A stretch of DNA of 64,000 nt from Epiperipatus broadwayi (lineage: Eukaryota; Onychophora; Udeonychophora; Euonychophora; Peripatidae). The stretch covers positions 3,883,482-3,947,481 of the forward strand of contig JAQFVV010006309.1 in the NCBI GenBank assembly GCA_028023455.1, in the 5' to 3' direction. The translations under genes and the position numbers were made by a program. The notes under the pieces are model-generated. The model did not search any database and was not told the DNA's origin. It saw only the letters and a program-made list of their open reading frames with translations. Positions 48,862-62,679 of the stretch are shown piece by piece. Each line of letters starts with the position of its first letter. The stretch's first letter is position 1.

Positions 48862-49131
48862 AGACTATTCCCATCATCTAAGATGAGTATTGAATGTCCT
48901 TAGAAAAATTTTAACTTTATTTAAATATTCCAAATACATTCATCTGTTAGTAATAGTACATCAAACAGGTTAGTATATACACAATATTTTGAGATGTATT
49001 ATTCTTCCTTCTTCTTCAGGTGATGCTGGCCTGACCAGTGAGAGTACTAGCATGGGTATCAAATCTGAACCCTTCGATTCTTGAGTATTGAATTTTAAGT
49101 AATGCTCTAACCAACTGAGCCATTCTGCCAA
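48862..49131 (-). repeat. tRNA-derived SINE, family S1, copy 2
   Basis: Reverse-strand copy of 21880-22130. Its A-box is TGGCTCAGTTGGTTAGAGCA, closer to a real tRNA than in copy 1. Its B-box region (GGTTCAGATTTGATACC) is altered. The body and 3' end (TGAATGTATTTGGAATATTT) match copy 1 closely. About 270 bp. Confidence 0.8.
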
Positions 49132-49593
49132 ATTATTTGAATATACATTTGCAAGATAATTACTTTATATTGATTTAGCATTTTTAGAGATATTTAGAAA
49201 TAAATATTTATAGATTTTTTTCTTTTGCTTTTTTATTGTAAAATGCAAATTAGTTTATTCATTATTTTCTTTTAATTTTATTTTTCTTTTGTTTTTGTCT
49301 GACTAAATTTCTATATAATATTTACTAAATAAATATCTTTATTTTTTGTCGTAGATCAACAATAATAAATGTTTTTAACAAACTTTCTGATTAAATATTT
49401 CATTTGTAATTTTTTTTTGAAAAAGAAAAAATCAAAATCACAAATTAAAAAGAACAGCTCTGAAAAGACAAAATAGAAACATGGTATTCATATCGATAAG
49501 ACTTATTTATTTACAGGTATAACTGAGTTTTTATTTAAATTTCATTTAAAAATATGTGTATATTAATTTGTTTAATGTATTGTATTTAATATT

Positions 49594-51514
<1,921 letters not shown>

Positions 51515-51618
51515 TTTTTTTTATTAAGTGTCATAGCATCGGCCGGGATGCAAACCCGCAACCCGGGCAACTGCCTGCAAGTGCAAGACAGTTGGGCTGA
51601 CCTTTCGACCACCAACGC
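51515..51618 (-). repeat. GC-rich tRNA-like retrosequence with A-tail
   Basis: GC-rich island in AT-rich DNA. On the minus strand GCGTTGG (51618-51612) pairs with CCGATGC (51542-51536) as a 7-bp acceptor stem with two G-U pairs. A D-arm-like TGGTCGAAAGGTCAGCC and a T-arm-like CGGGTTTGCATCCCG (a good B-box, GGTTTGCATCC) are present. The middle (CAACTG...CAGTTG, 15-base loop) does not make a normal anticodon arm. After CTATGACACTTAAT comes A10, and GACTTTT occurs on both sides as a possible target duplication. Best read as a short SINE or tRNA retropseudogene. Confidence 0.6.
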
Positions 51619-52104
51619 AAGACTTTTGTTTAAAAAAAAAAAGAGTTCCTAGAGCTTTGTTAATGAAAATAATCAAAATAAACCTTTGTAATTCAAGATA
51701 AGAGTTCATTAATCTTATTTCAGTAATTGCACTTAATAAATAAAAAATGAAACTACTGAATTTGAAGTTTTACTTTTTTTAAAGAAGGAAATGCTGCTGT
51801 GTCACATGAACCTAAAAAAAAATAATATTTATTATTCTTATATCTTCTCCTTTACTTTTTTTCCATTTCTCTTCATATATTTCATATATATTAAAAAAAA
51901 ATATTATATCAATTCCTCATATACACTATAATGGAATCTTTTTTTATATAGAGAGAAAGAAGTGAGAACAGTCGAAACTGTAAGCAAAATAAAGAAGGAA
52001 TTACATAAAAAAAGATTGCATTAAAGTGTAAATGAGGAGATGATATAAAAAATTTAAAAATAATATATATAGGCAAAACTATTTCTTATTAAAAGTTAGG
52101 CTTT

Positions 52105-52160
52105 GAACCACTAAACATCACATGATCACCATCTCTTCAGTTAGGCTTTGGAGAGTAGAA
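52105..52160. repeat. Family A outer-end remnant
   Basis: CTAAACATCACATGATCACC, then ATCTCTTCAGTTAGGCTTTG. It matches the outer end at 858 and 17975 and then diverges. The words GTTAGGCTTTG occur on both sides (52097 and 52140). Confidence 0.55.
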
Positions 52161-54788
52161 CTGAAAACCACCGAAGAGAATATTTTTAGGGAGAATGCAA
52201 ATAACCAAATCTTCTATATAGTTTATGTATTTAATTGACTGATTGAGAAGTCAGAGATATATACTGAATAACTTACTCTCAATTTCCAGAAGTAGAGAAC
52301 AAATATATTTAATAAAATCAACAACAAAGAATTCAAAGGAAACTCTTGTGCAATGGAATTATTGGAGAACACCCAGAAGTCATTTTATTGTTTAACGTTA
52401 TGTACAATTGGCTTGAGTAAGATAAAGAGGTATTGTGTTGTTGAAGTAATTATAGAAGTTTATTCGAATTTTGCAATTACAATGGCTAATTGAATTCCAT
52501 TAGGACTGATATCCTAAAATATAGAAGAACCTTTATTCGAAAACTATAACTGAGATTGTTTAAAAAAATAATAATTAAGTGTAAATGTTCCTAAAGTAAA
52601 TTTAATGCTTTTGATTTATTCTACAATATCAAATTATTGGGAGTTGATAAGAACAATTTTGACCAATTTATAAAGCAGAAAAATGCATCATAAATAAAAA
52701 CAAAATAGGTGTCAAATGACAAATTTTTTAAGCAATGAATCTCCTTTCTCTATAAAGAGAAAGATCTTGTATCTTGTTGTATTTTAAATCTAGTAACTTT
52801 GAGTAATATTAAAGAACAGTAAAATATGTTATCCTTATTTATTTTATTTAATCTGTCATTAACCCAAATCAGAAGTATTGAAACCAAGGGTCTAGCACAG
52901 CAAAGAGAGTAATTTCCATAAAAGCAACAAGAAAGCAAAGAAGATAGATTAAGAAGCAAAGTAATCTCTAAAAAAATTCAAGAGAAATCTGACACATCCA
53001 TCTGGCAAAGACACTATTATCTCAAAGTATAAATCCAAGATCATTTATAAAAGATACTTGTGTAGAAGGCTAGGAAGAACTAGCTTAGCTTCTCTGAAGT
53101 CAGATGATCATGAAGTGACCAAGACCAAACAGATATCAAAATCCTGTATTTCCTATATAAAAGAAACATTCCAGGTGTAAAAATCAGAAGCGTACTTATA
53201 CAGCAAAAATCATTCAATGGAATTGCACATGAATGTCAAATTAATCAATTTATAATTATTTGGGGTTTTTTTTTCTCACTTTTATTCCTTTTTTACTGAT
53301 ATTTCATTTTAATTTATGTATTTATTTAAAATGCATTCATACCAAATGTAGATTTTATAAAATTCAAAGAATTACTTATTTTACCCTTTATAGGTTTTCC
53401 CTCACTATTTTATGACTTTAAACCTTTATTGTTTTTTTTTATTATTATTAATTTTATTTAAAGTTTCTTATCTATTTCACTTTTTTCTTTACATTCCTTC
53501 TTATTTGTCAGTATGGAAATGTAAGCTAGAGTATTCTGCTCAAAGTCAAATGAAGTTTTTAAAGATAAACATTGGAAAATTGTGTGCATGATATATACAA
53601 AGAAACATATTTCATATTAGTTCATATAGACATTTATTTACTATTAATATTAACATTATATCAACATTCTGAATAAATCATTCCAGCTATTATTTGGATA
53701 ACTGATGACATTTGGGGAAATTGCATAGACATCTGATAGTTTATAATGCCAAAATTAATAATAAAAAAAAGTATACATGAACAAATGTAAACATCTTTTA
53801 TCCATGAAAAATTTTGCTTTATTATATATATATATATATTGTGCCCTTTTGTATGGGTCACCATTTAATTTTGTGCTAATCTATTAAAAATTTTAAATTT
53901 AAGATATATTTGAATATGAGATGTTAATTTTGCTTATGGTAATATTTCAAAAGATTTAATGAAAGCAATCTATGAGTATTTGATATGTGAAATTGTGCTG
54001 ATATAGAAAGAGACATTTTAAATGATGATGATTATAATATATAGTTGGGAGAAATGGCTATAATCAATACTGCATGAATATATTTAATAAATAGATATTT
54101 AAAGCTAAAAGTATTTAAAAGACAAGTAAAATTAAATGCATATGTTTATTGTTGATAAAATAATATTATAAGAGAATATAAATATTTTATTATTGTAAGT
54201 ACTTAAATAGAAGATTAATATTTGATTTTAATAATATCGAATTATTGATTTAAAATCTATTATAATATCTTAAATATTTAAAAATATTTATTTTAAAAAT
54301 GCAATTGTTAGTTTATTTTTGGACGATGATAAGCGTTTCTTGTGTTATAAAAAAAAACAGATGTTAGTTAAAACACACACATGCGTGGAAGTTGTCTAAT
54401 AAAGTTGCATAACTATTTTAAAATCATGTTGTAAAATTTATAAATAATACGTGAGTTATCACGAGATAAAATAAAGATAAATCAATGTAGAATATTAAAT
54501 TTGATTTAAAATATTGTTTTTAAAAATATGACGTATAAAAAATATTTAGTTTATTTAAAAATAATCTTATAAAGGTTAAAATTAAAATCAAGTGAAATAA
54601 TATATTTTAAAAGTGTTTAATGGATTTAAATAAACGATAAGAATTATGTTAAAAATGTAATAATGTAATAAATATTAAATATTAAATAAGTCATTATTTA
54701 TTTTTAACTTTGTGTTGTTGGTAAATATGTAAATAAGCCAGCAAAGTTGATTGTTTAATCTACCAATCAAATGGGAAGTTTCTTCCGG
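52161..54788. other. AT-rich spacer
   Basis: Short (TA)n at 53823-53840. Frames at 52750-52959 and 53661-53864 (minus) lack support. No palindromes seen. Confidence 0.5.
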
Positions 54789-54796
54789 TATAAAAG
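54789..54796 (+). promoter_or_regulatory. TATA-box candidate
   Basis: CCGGTATAAAAGCTC stands in a repeat-free stretch. The segment 54760-54830 is less AT-rich than its surroundings and contains AGGAGGGGACTCTGTG about 25-40 bases downstream, where a start site would fall. An open ORF with an acceptor lies about 890 bases on (55681). No proof of transcription. Confidence 0.35.
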
Positions 54797-55680
54797 CTCA
54801 GGTCAATTGTTAGGAGGGGACTCTGTGATTGAATTTTCAAGTTAATTGTGCTATTAGAAAAATAGCTAAGTAAATTTATAGATGCTCTAAAATCATTTTT
54901 AAAAATTACAAGGGTGTCGTTATAAATAATCTCTAAAAGTTTTAAAATGATAGATATGCAGTGTTAATTTAATTTTTCCCAATCAACTGTCTCTAAATTG
55001 AAGCTCAATTTGCAAGCAAATGGTCATGGAAACATCATATATAGTGAAAATATATCGGAAACTTTACCCTAGAAATATGACAAACGCTGGATTAGTTCGG
55101 AAAATTACGAGATGGAGAAAAGTAGTATTTTGGACAGTATATAATTTTAAAAGTTAATTAATAGTGATTATTAGAAAATAGATATTTTAGAGAATAAAAT
55201 ACTTCTTATGAAGAAATATTTTTGCAAGCTATAAATTTAAAAATATATCTTAAGTAAAGATATTGAAAATGAAAGTAGTTTTATAAATACTTGCCTTGTT
55301 AAGTCTTCATGTTTTAAAGACTGAATGTTGATAATTTTAAAGGCAAATCAATTGAAATATAATTAGCTAAAAATCTTAATATAATAAAATTATTATATTG
55401 ATATAATTTAAATGCAGGTCGTTTATAAAATAAAGAAGCTTATTCTTACCTAGATATGTTGATAAGAAATGCGCAAGTGATACGTGGACGTCCCAGTTAA
55501 TTTAAAATAATTAAATGATAATTTTTCATAAATTATAGACTAATTCAAGAATAATAACTTTTAAATAATATTTTTTAAGAACTGCATCCGGATCAGATAA
55601 ACTATTTTAATTTTATTAACTTTTGTTTTGTTTTTTTTAAAAAAAAGAACATTTTCGTTTCATAAACTTTTAAAACAGTG

Positions 55681-55770
55681 ATGGACCGGAAAGAAATGGT
55701 GTGCAATGAATATGTGCCTAGGATTTTAAAAAACTTTATGGTGGAAAAGAAAATCGATGGAGTCATGTAA
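55681..55770 (+). CDS. Small ORF/exon candidate, unknown
   Basis: After an acceptor-like AAACTTTTAAAACAG, an ATG at 55681 opens MDRKEMVCNEYVPRILKNF and MVEKKIDGVM, then TAA at 55768. A donor-like GTAATA overlaps the stop, so it could be a 29-codon ORF or an exon ending at 55766. Lys/Glu-rich, soluble composition. Together with the TATA box at 54789 it might be a small plus-strand gene inside the ABCG intron. Not recognised. Confidence 0.3.
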   Translation: MDRKEMVCNEYVPRILKNFMVEKKIDGVM

Positions 55771-58063
55771 TATAATTTTTGTTTTATTTATCTAATATAA
55801 AAGTTAAATAATATTAATCTATTTAAAATAAGATAGGTACATTTCTTAAAATTAATAACTAAAGTAATATAATAATTAATTGCATAAGTTTATCTTATAA
55901 TTAATATAAAACGTAATATGTTAAAGAATGATTGTAAGTATAAATGTAATTTATTCTATAAAGCTGTAATTCCGAAGAATATTGGAAGATGGACTGTACA
56001 TTAAATCATTATTGATGGTAAAATTATATAATAATAATTTTGATGTATTTAATATTTTTTGTTCTTTAGATCAACCGAATGATATGTTATTTTGAATGAA
56101 TGTATGATTATTTTAAAAATACACACACATTATATTGGCAGTGACAGTTTATTTAAATATGCATAATTTGAATTTATGATATAAATATGATACAACATTA
56201 CATAAAAAGCTTAGAAATAATTATATGATTCTTTCGTAAATAAATTTTGATTTTTATTTTTTATTATTATTATGTTGGAGTATTAAAATTATATTTATTA
56301 TTCATATGGGTAATTATTTTATTTAAAAGTTAGGAAGAGATTTCAAAGTTTATATTTTATTATATTTTATTGGATAAATTAAGTTAAGTTTTATGTAGAA
56401 GTTTATGTTTGAATTAAAGGTTTACTGAATATGATGAAGTATAAATAGTTTTGAATAATTAGTATTTATGTAAAGTAAATGATTGTTTTCCGGAAAGTTT
56501 AAATAAGTTTTAAAGGATTTTTGTAGATAGAAATTTATTAGGAAGGAGTAGTATAACACATGGATTAAAGTAATAATTTCACACAGAAAAGAATCATAAA
56601 ATTTATCTAATATAGTGCTTTATGAATTTGAAATTGATGAATAATTTAAATATTATTATTTTAACAGTACATATATGTAATGCATATTTAATAAAAACAT
56701 ATATAGCATGAATTGCATTAAGTGAAATATAAAATTATAATCAATTATTTGTTATTACATTACAAGGATACATTAGTTTCTATATTATGCTATTAAAGTA
56801 ATGCTGATAATAAAGTAAACACATACTAGTACATTATAAAATGAATAATAGCAATACTTAAGTGATGTAGCAATTTAATTAATAAAGTTTAATTGTTTAC
56901 ATATGCTACATAAGATTATTTACATAAATTTTTCTGTGTAATAATTGAAGTTCACTGATATTTATTTAAAGTCTGAGTTTTGAAAACATACTTTAATGTT
57001 ATTAATACAGCATTTAAAGAATGTATAATTACTTATAGGAGTATGAGTTAATAATAGTGTAAACATATTGTATTATTATTATTTTCTTAATTTTATTTTC
57101 TTTGTTTTATAAGTTGAACTGTAAATATTGTAAATAAATTCTTAATCAAAGTTAATGTAAATAAATTTGTTTAATTTGTTTTAAAAGTGTGTCGAGTTCA
57201 TTATTTTGCACCACAGCATTTGACAGCAGATAATTTGAAGAAACATAATATTTGACAATATGAATTTATTATTATTATTTAGAAATAGAAAATATTTTCC
57301 TGATATCATTTTATAAGAATGATTGACATTAAATATAATATTATTATGGTCATAAAGTTATTATAATGAATATAAGAGTACAATATTATTTATTGCCAAG
57401 ATTATTGAATTATAAGATTTTGATCTATTCAAGATTAAGATACTATATGAAGATAAAAGATATATACATGATTATTTATTTATTTAATGATTGATGATAT
57501 AACAAAATAAATAAGACTAAGTTATACCTAGGATTAGTATTGAGTATTATTATTATTAGTATAAGTTAGGTGTATTTAGGTTTGATATAAAATCCCATAT
57601 CATACTTATTTACATGAGTTATCATTACTTTAAGATAATTAGAAGAACCTGAGATTATTTAATTATATTTTTAAAAATTAAAAGTTAAGATTTATTTATT
57701 TATTATTATTAAAGATAATTTATTTTATTTAAAAGCCATAAGAATGCTATAGAGGTAGTAGTAAGTTAATAAGGAGGTGATAGTATTCTTATGCCATTGA
57801 GATAATATGTTTGGAAGATATTGACTCAATGTAAATCTACTTATTACTTTGTAACTTTACTTCACAGTCTCATGATTTTAAAAATACTTATTTAATGAGT
57901 ACATACTATAGGAATATATTGAATTTGATAATTGAAATAAATTTAATTAGAATATGATATATAAAAGTATATAAAGATAGATATGTAAATTTTTAATTAA
58001 GCATTATAATTTAATTGAGCTAGTGTATTTCAAATTATATTATACATCGAGAGTAAGGGTAAA
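55771..58063. other. AT-rich, repeat-poor stretch
   Basis: No foldback, SINE or LINE recognised over more than 2 kb, unlike most of the window. No convincing second exon for the 55681 candidate was found. Confidence 0.5.

Positions 58064-58106
<43 letters not shown>
58064..58106. repeat. (TA)n microsatellite
   Basis: About 21 TA units, adjoining the foldback at 58108. Confidence 0.95.
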
Positions 58107-58107
<1 letters not shown>

Positions 58108-58108
<1 letters not shown>

Positions 58109-58410
58109 CATACTTCAGTGTGTAATGCTATACTGAAATATCCAAATATCAAATTACTTCCAATATTAAGATATTCAGCTATGTCCATATTTCAAAATAG
58201 CCAGTCCCAAAAAGTACCTCTTTGAAACTGTATGCTAAGCTCTTTGTTTGAATTATTTGCTTTTCAATATTTAAGATCCAATAGCATTCAGTTTCAGAGG
58301 TACATTTTTTGGACTGGCTATTTTGAAATATGAACTCATATATTTATCCATAGAGGGTATAGTTGAATTTCTTAATGTTGGAGATGATTTGATATTTGGA
58401 TATTTATATA
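58108..58410. repeat. Foldback next to (TA)n
   Basis: Left arm: ATATCCAAATATCAAATTAC, ATATTTCAAAATAGCCAGTC, AAAAAGTACCTCTTTGAAAC. Right arm: GTTTCAGAGGTACATTTTTT, GGACTGGCTATTTTGAAATAT, GATATTTGGATAT. Arms about 125 bases, spacer about 60. Confidence 0.8.
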
Positions 58411-58592
58411 AATGCATATATTTTTATATGAACAAATAACCTATGGACTAATATAATAAAAAATAACTATGAGATCATATGAAAAAATATTCCACAAAAA
58501 TAGCTCTGTAAAATCTCATAAATGTTATCCAAATTATTATTTATTAGCCAACAAAGAGTGATATCTTTTGTGCTAATCATCAGATATTAAAT

Positions 58593-58664
58593 GTGTTTGG
58601 TGGCCTAGTGATTAGCATAGCTGCCTTCCAAGCAGCTGGCTCCGGTTTGCTTCCCAGTCAATGC
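58593..58664 (+). repeat. tRNA-Gly(UCC)-like sequence (SINE head or tRNA pseudogene)
   Basis: 72 bases that fold partly as a tRNA. A-box-like TGGCCTAGTGATTAGCAT lies at the D-arm. The anticodon stem is perfect (GCTGC/GCAGC, 58620-58636) with a 7-base loop CTTCCAA and anticodon TCC at 58627-58629. The T-arm (CCGGTTTGCTTCCCAG) and the acceptor stem (GTGTTTG/TCAATGC) have mismatches, so I do not call a working tRNA gene. A 66-base (TA)n tract follows at once. Confidence 0.65.
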
Positions 58665-58666
58665 TT

Positions 58667-58667
<1 letters not shown>

Positions 58668-58734
<67 letters not shown>
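58668..58734. repeat. (TA)n microsatellite after tRNA-Gly-like head
   Basis: About 32 TA units that begin four bases after the tRNA-like sequence. Confidence 0.95.
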
Positions 58735-58737
<3 letters not shown>

Positions 58738-59034
58738 AGACAGAACTTGAGAATGTAACTTTGGCATTATTTTATATCCCAGGGCAGAGCCATTAAATAT
58801 TCACTTTTAATAACCTTTGGAAAGATCAAATCTCTGATTAATGATAAAGAAATACTAGTTCATGCCTGATATATAAGAAAAAATTATCAGATCATGTGAT
58901 AAAATAACAATTTGGGTATAAGCATCTGTGAGATTTTACTATTATTATGGATGATCTAACAATATACTGCAGTGTTATTTTCAAATCACAGTATGTAAAC
59001 TAAATTAAATACAGCTCAATGTATGTGTTAGTAA

Positions 59035-59450
59035 AGGCAGTAAATCACCCTCCCTCCACCAGGCTATGAATTAAAAGCACTCTAAATATTAAACAAAAGA
59101 TTAAGAATAGAATGAATCCACCTATTCTTGGGATCTCTGATGCTTATAGACATACATGTGTCAACATTGAAATTTATTTAATTTAAACTTTACATATTAA
59201 ATCTTGTTTAATTATTATAATCAAGATATCAAAAGAGAAATGCTATCTCCAGCTTTGTATAATTGTTTATGAGTTTAATATATTAAATGCCATATTCCAT
59301 CTGGATGATAAATTAATTATATTCTGAATTGCCAAAAATATTGACAAAGGTTAACAAACATCAGTGCTCCCAAATTCATTCTATTCTTGATCCTTTATTC
59401 AACATTTAAAATGTTTTTAATTCATAGTTTGGTGGAGAGTGACTTACATG
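59035..59450. repeat. Foldback, ~85-bp arms
   Basis: Left: TAAATCACCCTCCCTCCACC, CTATGAATTAAAAGCACT, TTAAGAATAGAATGAATCC. Right: AATTCATTCTATTCTTGATC, TTTTTAATTCATAGTTTGGT, GGAGAGTGACTTAC. The ~270-base centre is AT-rich without features. Confidence 0.8.
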
Positions 59451-59734
59451 TGTGTGTGTAAATGTATATACACACATTACGTATGTTAATAAACATATAT
59501 ATGACTTACAACAGGACAAAGGCCTTTAATTTTTCTACAGAAAAATGGTGAAGATGAAGATAGTTTTTACCAAGTTAGCTAAATATTAGGTCCTGAGAGT
59601 TTAATTTTTGTTTTTCTTTTCTTGCAGTAACAAGTAAGAATATCAAAATATTCATTTATCAATCGGTACTTGGATATTTATAAATTAGGAACATGACAAA
59701 TTCTAAGCTGGTTTGGGAATTTAAAAAAAAAATC

Positions 59735-59808
59735 AAATTTTACTTGGATTTGAATCCTATATTGTTAGCATAGTAAACGAATGTTCTAACTTTTATGCTA
59801 TAGGGCCT
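59735..59808 (-). repeat. tRNA-like fragment
   Basis: On the minus strand GGCCCTATAGCATAAAAGTT is followed by AGAACATTCGTTTACTATGC and the B-box GGATTCAAATCC. This resembles a decayed tRNA head with A- and B-box spacing near 40. An A/T-homopolymer lies just downstream. No clear cloverleaf. Confidence 0.35.
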
Positions 59809-60014
59809 TCGAAAATAATGAATATACATATATAATCTACTCTATATATTAAATATTTTATTGGATATTGAAAACAATAAATATGGGAAAAGAATATTTC
59901 TTGAAGACAATAAAAAAAAGTGATTGGATTAGTCATTCGGTACTTTTGAAAGCCATATTGGGGGGGGAGCTAAGAAAAGAAATTGATTTTATGACCTTAA
60001 AGAGGACTCTAGTA

Positions 60015-62305
60015 CAGGGCTGGAAATTGTTTTGGCTCAGGGACTACTTTGTGGCAGCAGAGGTTAGCGGAGGACCACACCTTTTAAAATGATTGCATTC
60101 ATTAGTTAACTTTGCATTTCAGAAAAGGTATAAATTGTACTATAAAAATCAATAATTATAAATTAAATAAAATAGTGGCAGTTTTATTCAATTTATTTAT
60201 TGTGCTAATTTCATATCATCTATAGCTGCAAGCACATTTAATTTTAGAATCAATTTAATGAGACAAATATACCCTACCACACTTTTCTACATTTTTTTTT
60301 AAAATCAGGAGTGAGATTTCTTGATGAGATTCTCATCACAGCCTGCAAGTTAATGTCTGTCAAAGAGCATCTGTATTTACTCTTATTGATCTTCAAGTAA
60401 GAAAAACTTTGCTCACAAATATATGTAGACCCAAATATAGAGATCATACATGGACATTTTTCAGCAGACAAAGATTTGTAAAAGTCAACTAAATGTCACA
60501 GAATTAAACATTTTTCATAGTGTGATCTGACTGCATGTCAATAAGCTCAAGCTGCAGCTCCTCAGGTGCTGTGTCAATATCAGCAGTGAGAGGATAAGAG
60601 AGCAAATTGGAATTGAGGCTCAATTTTCTTAAAGTCCTGAAAATGTTCTTGTGACATCATCCTCCTAACTATGCAAATGATTCTTAATCTTAGAAAAAAC
60701 ACTTTCAGGCATTTTCTGTTTTCCTAATAAAGGGAAATGACAAAAATTGCCTTCACCTATTTGCCTTGCAAATAGACCTAGTTTTGTTTTGAATGATTTT
60801 ACATGCTTTCACATTTCATGTGCACACAACCTCTTTCCCTGCAATGTCACATTCACTTCATTCAATTTCTCAAATACATCAGCTGCAAACATCATCTCAT
60901 ATCTCCATTCCTCACATTCTATTTTTGTAATGAAATCATGATATCTCTCCTTTGTGTTCAGAAATAAGAGGATTTCATTCTGCAATGCCCAAACTCTTTT
61001 TAATCACTTTGCGCAGGCTCAACTACCTTACACTGTTGGGGTAAATTACATCTTCATATTCTGTCTTCACATCCTCAAGAAAAGATTTGAACTGTTGATG
61101 GTGGAATGCCCTTTCTCTGATTGTGTTTACCACACTAGATGCTTTAAGTCCAGTGCAGCTTTACAAAGACTCTCCTGATGTAAAATGAAATGAAAAGATA
61201 AGATATCACTGCCCGTGTCTTGTGCTTGTAACTTGTTTTTTAAAAACTTAACTATACCTACATTTTTCCACTGACAGTTCTAACCCCATCTGTTGTAATG
61301 GTTTCCATTTTGTTCCAGGATACACCACTTTTCTCCACACAATTCATAGTACACTCATCAAGCAATTCTTGACCAGTAGTTCTATCTTTCATTGATTCTA
61401 GGCCAAGTAATTCCTCTGTGATGATGAAATTTTCATTCATTCCATGGATAAAGATGAGTAATTGTGCAATGTCTTTATTATCTGTGCTCCCATCCAGTGT
61501 CAAAGAAAACCAGACAAAATCTTTGTTCACAGTCTTCAGTTGTTCTGTGAGTTTGTCACTTCACTAATTGAGTCAATGTGCCACCCTATAGTCTTTCTTG
61601 ACAATGAAATGCTTTCAAATTTGCTTCTCACATCAGGACACAATACACTTGCATGCTGTACCATTCACAGCTTAATAAACTCACCATCCAAAAAAGGCTT
61701 GTTACATTTAGCAAGGTTGTAAGCTACCATGAAACTTGCTTCTGTAGTGCTATTTTGAAATGTTGTTTGCTTTGTGAATAATGTTTGTTGCTTCTTCAGC
61801 CTTTTCACATACTCTGCAGCTTTTATTTTGCATTCTTCCTTGGAAAGTTTGCAGCCAAATTCATTTATGTTTTGTTTTGTGGTGTCCTTTCAGACTGTGC
61901 TCGTTAAATATAACTATCATTTCATGACACAATAAACCCACTGCTTTATTCCCTGTATTATCAAAGAAATATTTGTTTGTCTATTCTTCATTAAACACAT
62001 GACATTCATCACTGATTTTACATTTTTTTGGAGGGTTCATGGTTTCATTAAAGTTCGAAATTTATATATTTACTGTTGCAAAGACAAAATTGAAATTAAC
62101 CAGATCAGCCGGAAAAGCACTGTGCATCGTATCTACACTGACCATGCGTATTGACTTGGCCGTCCTGGTGGAAAATACGAGACAAATCTTCGAGCGTGCA
62201 CAGGAAGGAAATCTTGGTTTAAGATTTTCTGGCTGCCCTGGTGGGCCAAAAAAAAACTCTTACCAGGCCGCATGTGGCCCACAGGCTGCTATTTGCCCAC
62301 CCCTG
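60015..62305 (-). mobile_element. hAT-superfamily DNA transposon, 2291 bp, non-autonomous by decay
   Basis: Seen: the left end begins CAGGGCTGGAAATTG and the right end, read inward on the minus strand, begins CAGGGGTGGGCAAATAGC. Both carry the CAGGG-type terminus usual for hAT elements, although the internal parts of the two ends diverge. The flanks are CTCTAGTA (60007-60014) and CCTAGTA (62306-62312): an 8-bp target duplication with one base lost on the right. The transposase reads on the minus strand and is broken. The element sits in the putative ABCG intron only about 370 bp downstream of the 62680 exon on the coding strand. Confidence 0.82.
60274..62040 (-). pseudogene. hAT transposase pseudogene (GTF2IRD2/ZBED-like group)
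   Basis: Known: transposases of this group have an N-terminal BED-like zinc finger, a DDE catalytic domain and a C-terminal hAT dimerisation domain. Seen, in order on the minus strand: an ATG at 62040 with a basic start (MNPPKK) and a CHVFNEE...YFF segment leading into a degenerate finger; a catalytic-domain stretch with LTLDGSTDNKD near 61490 and ITTDGVRTVSGKM near 61265; and a C-terminal piece with FGSTYICEQSFSYL and NKSKYRCSLTD near 60350-60440. In-frame stops, for example just after FNEE near 61985, and several frame changes between 61250 and 60480 break it. Two short open stretches remain (61258-61530 and 60274-60471). It resembles genes annotated as GTF2IRD2-like, which derive from this transposase. 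Confidence 0.8.
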
Positions 62306-62679
62306 CCTAGTATATTAAAAAGTATAAACAATAAATAGAAAGGCTTGGGAAAATGTTTTGTGACATGATACATAGGTTCTGTATTTAGTAGATAGCTGAT
62401 GATAAATGTATTACATGAAACGATTTATTTTTCTAGCAATATGCGTAATAAAATAGTTTTTACTTGATATCTTTACAGATTAATTTAATATCTTTAATTT
62501 CAAATTTATGTGAAGAAATTTTTGTTTTTTATATAACAACGTGAAAACTTCACTCTGTTCATTTAAATGCTTATCTAACTTTCATTTTAACCTGCCCTTT
62601 TAGATCTTAATTCGAAAGTTCACATTTACGCTCAAAACATATAACTACTTTATTATATTTATCCGTCTGTCATACATAC

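Larger units (their letters stand above)
58440..58950. repeat. Loose inverted repeat enclosing a tRNA-like SINE and (TA)n
   Basis: 58480-58545 (GTAAAATCTCATAAATGTTA, TCCAAATTATTATT) is complementary to 58900-58945 (AACAATTTGGGTATAAGCAT, CTGTGAGATTTTAC). Between them lie the tRNA-Gly-like sequence and the (TA)n tract, so it may be an old foldback opened by an insertion. Confidence 0.6.

Noticed and set aside
58593-58664. Functional tRNA-Gly gene
   Set aside because: Mismatches in the T-arm and acceptor stem make a working tRNA unlikely.
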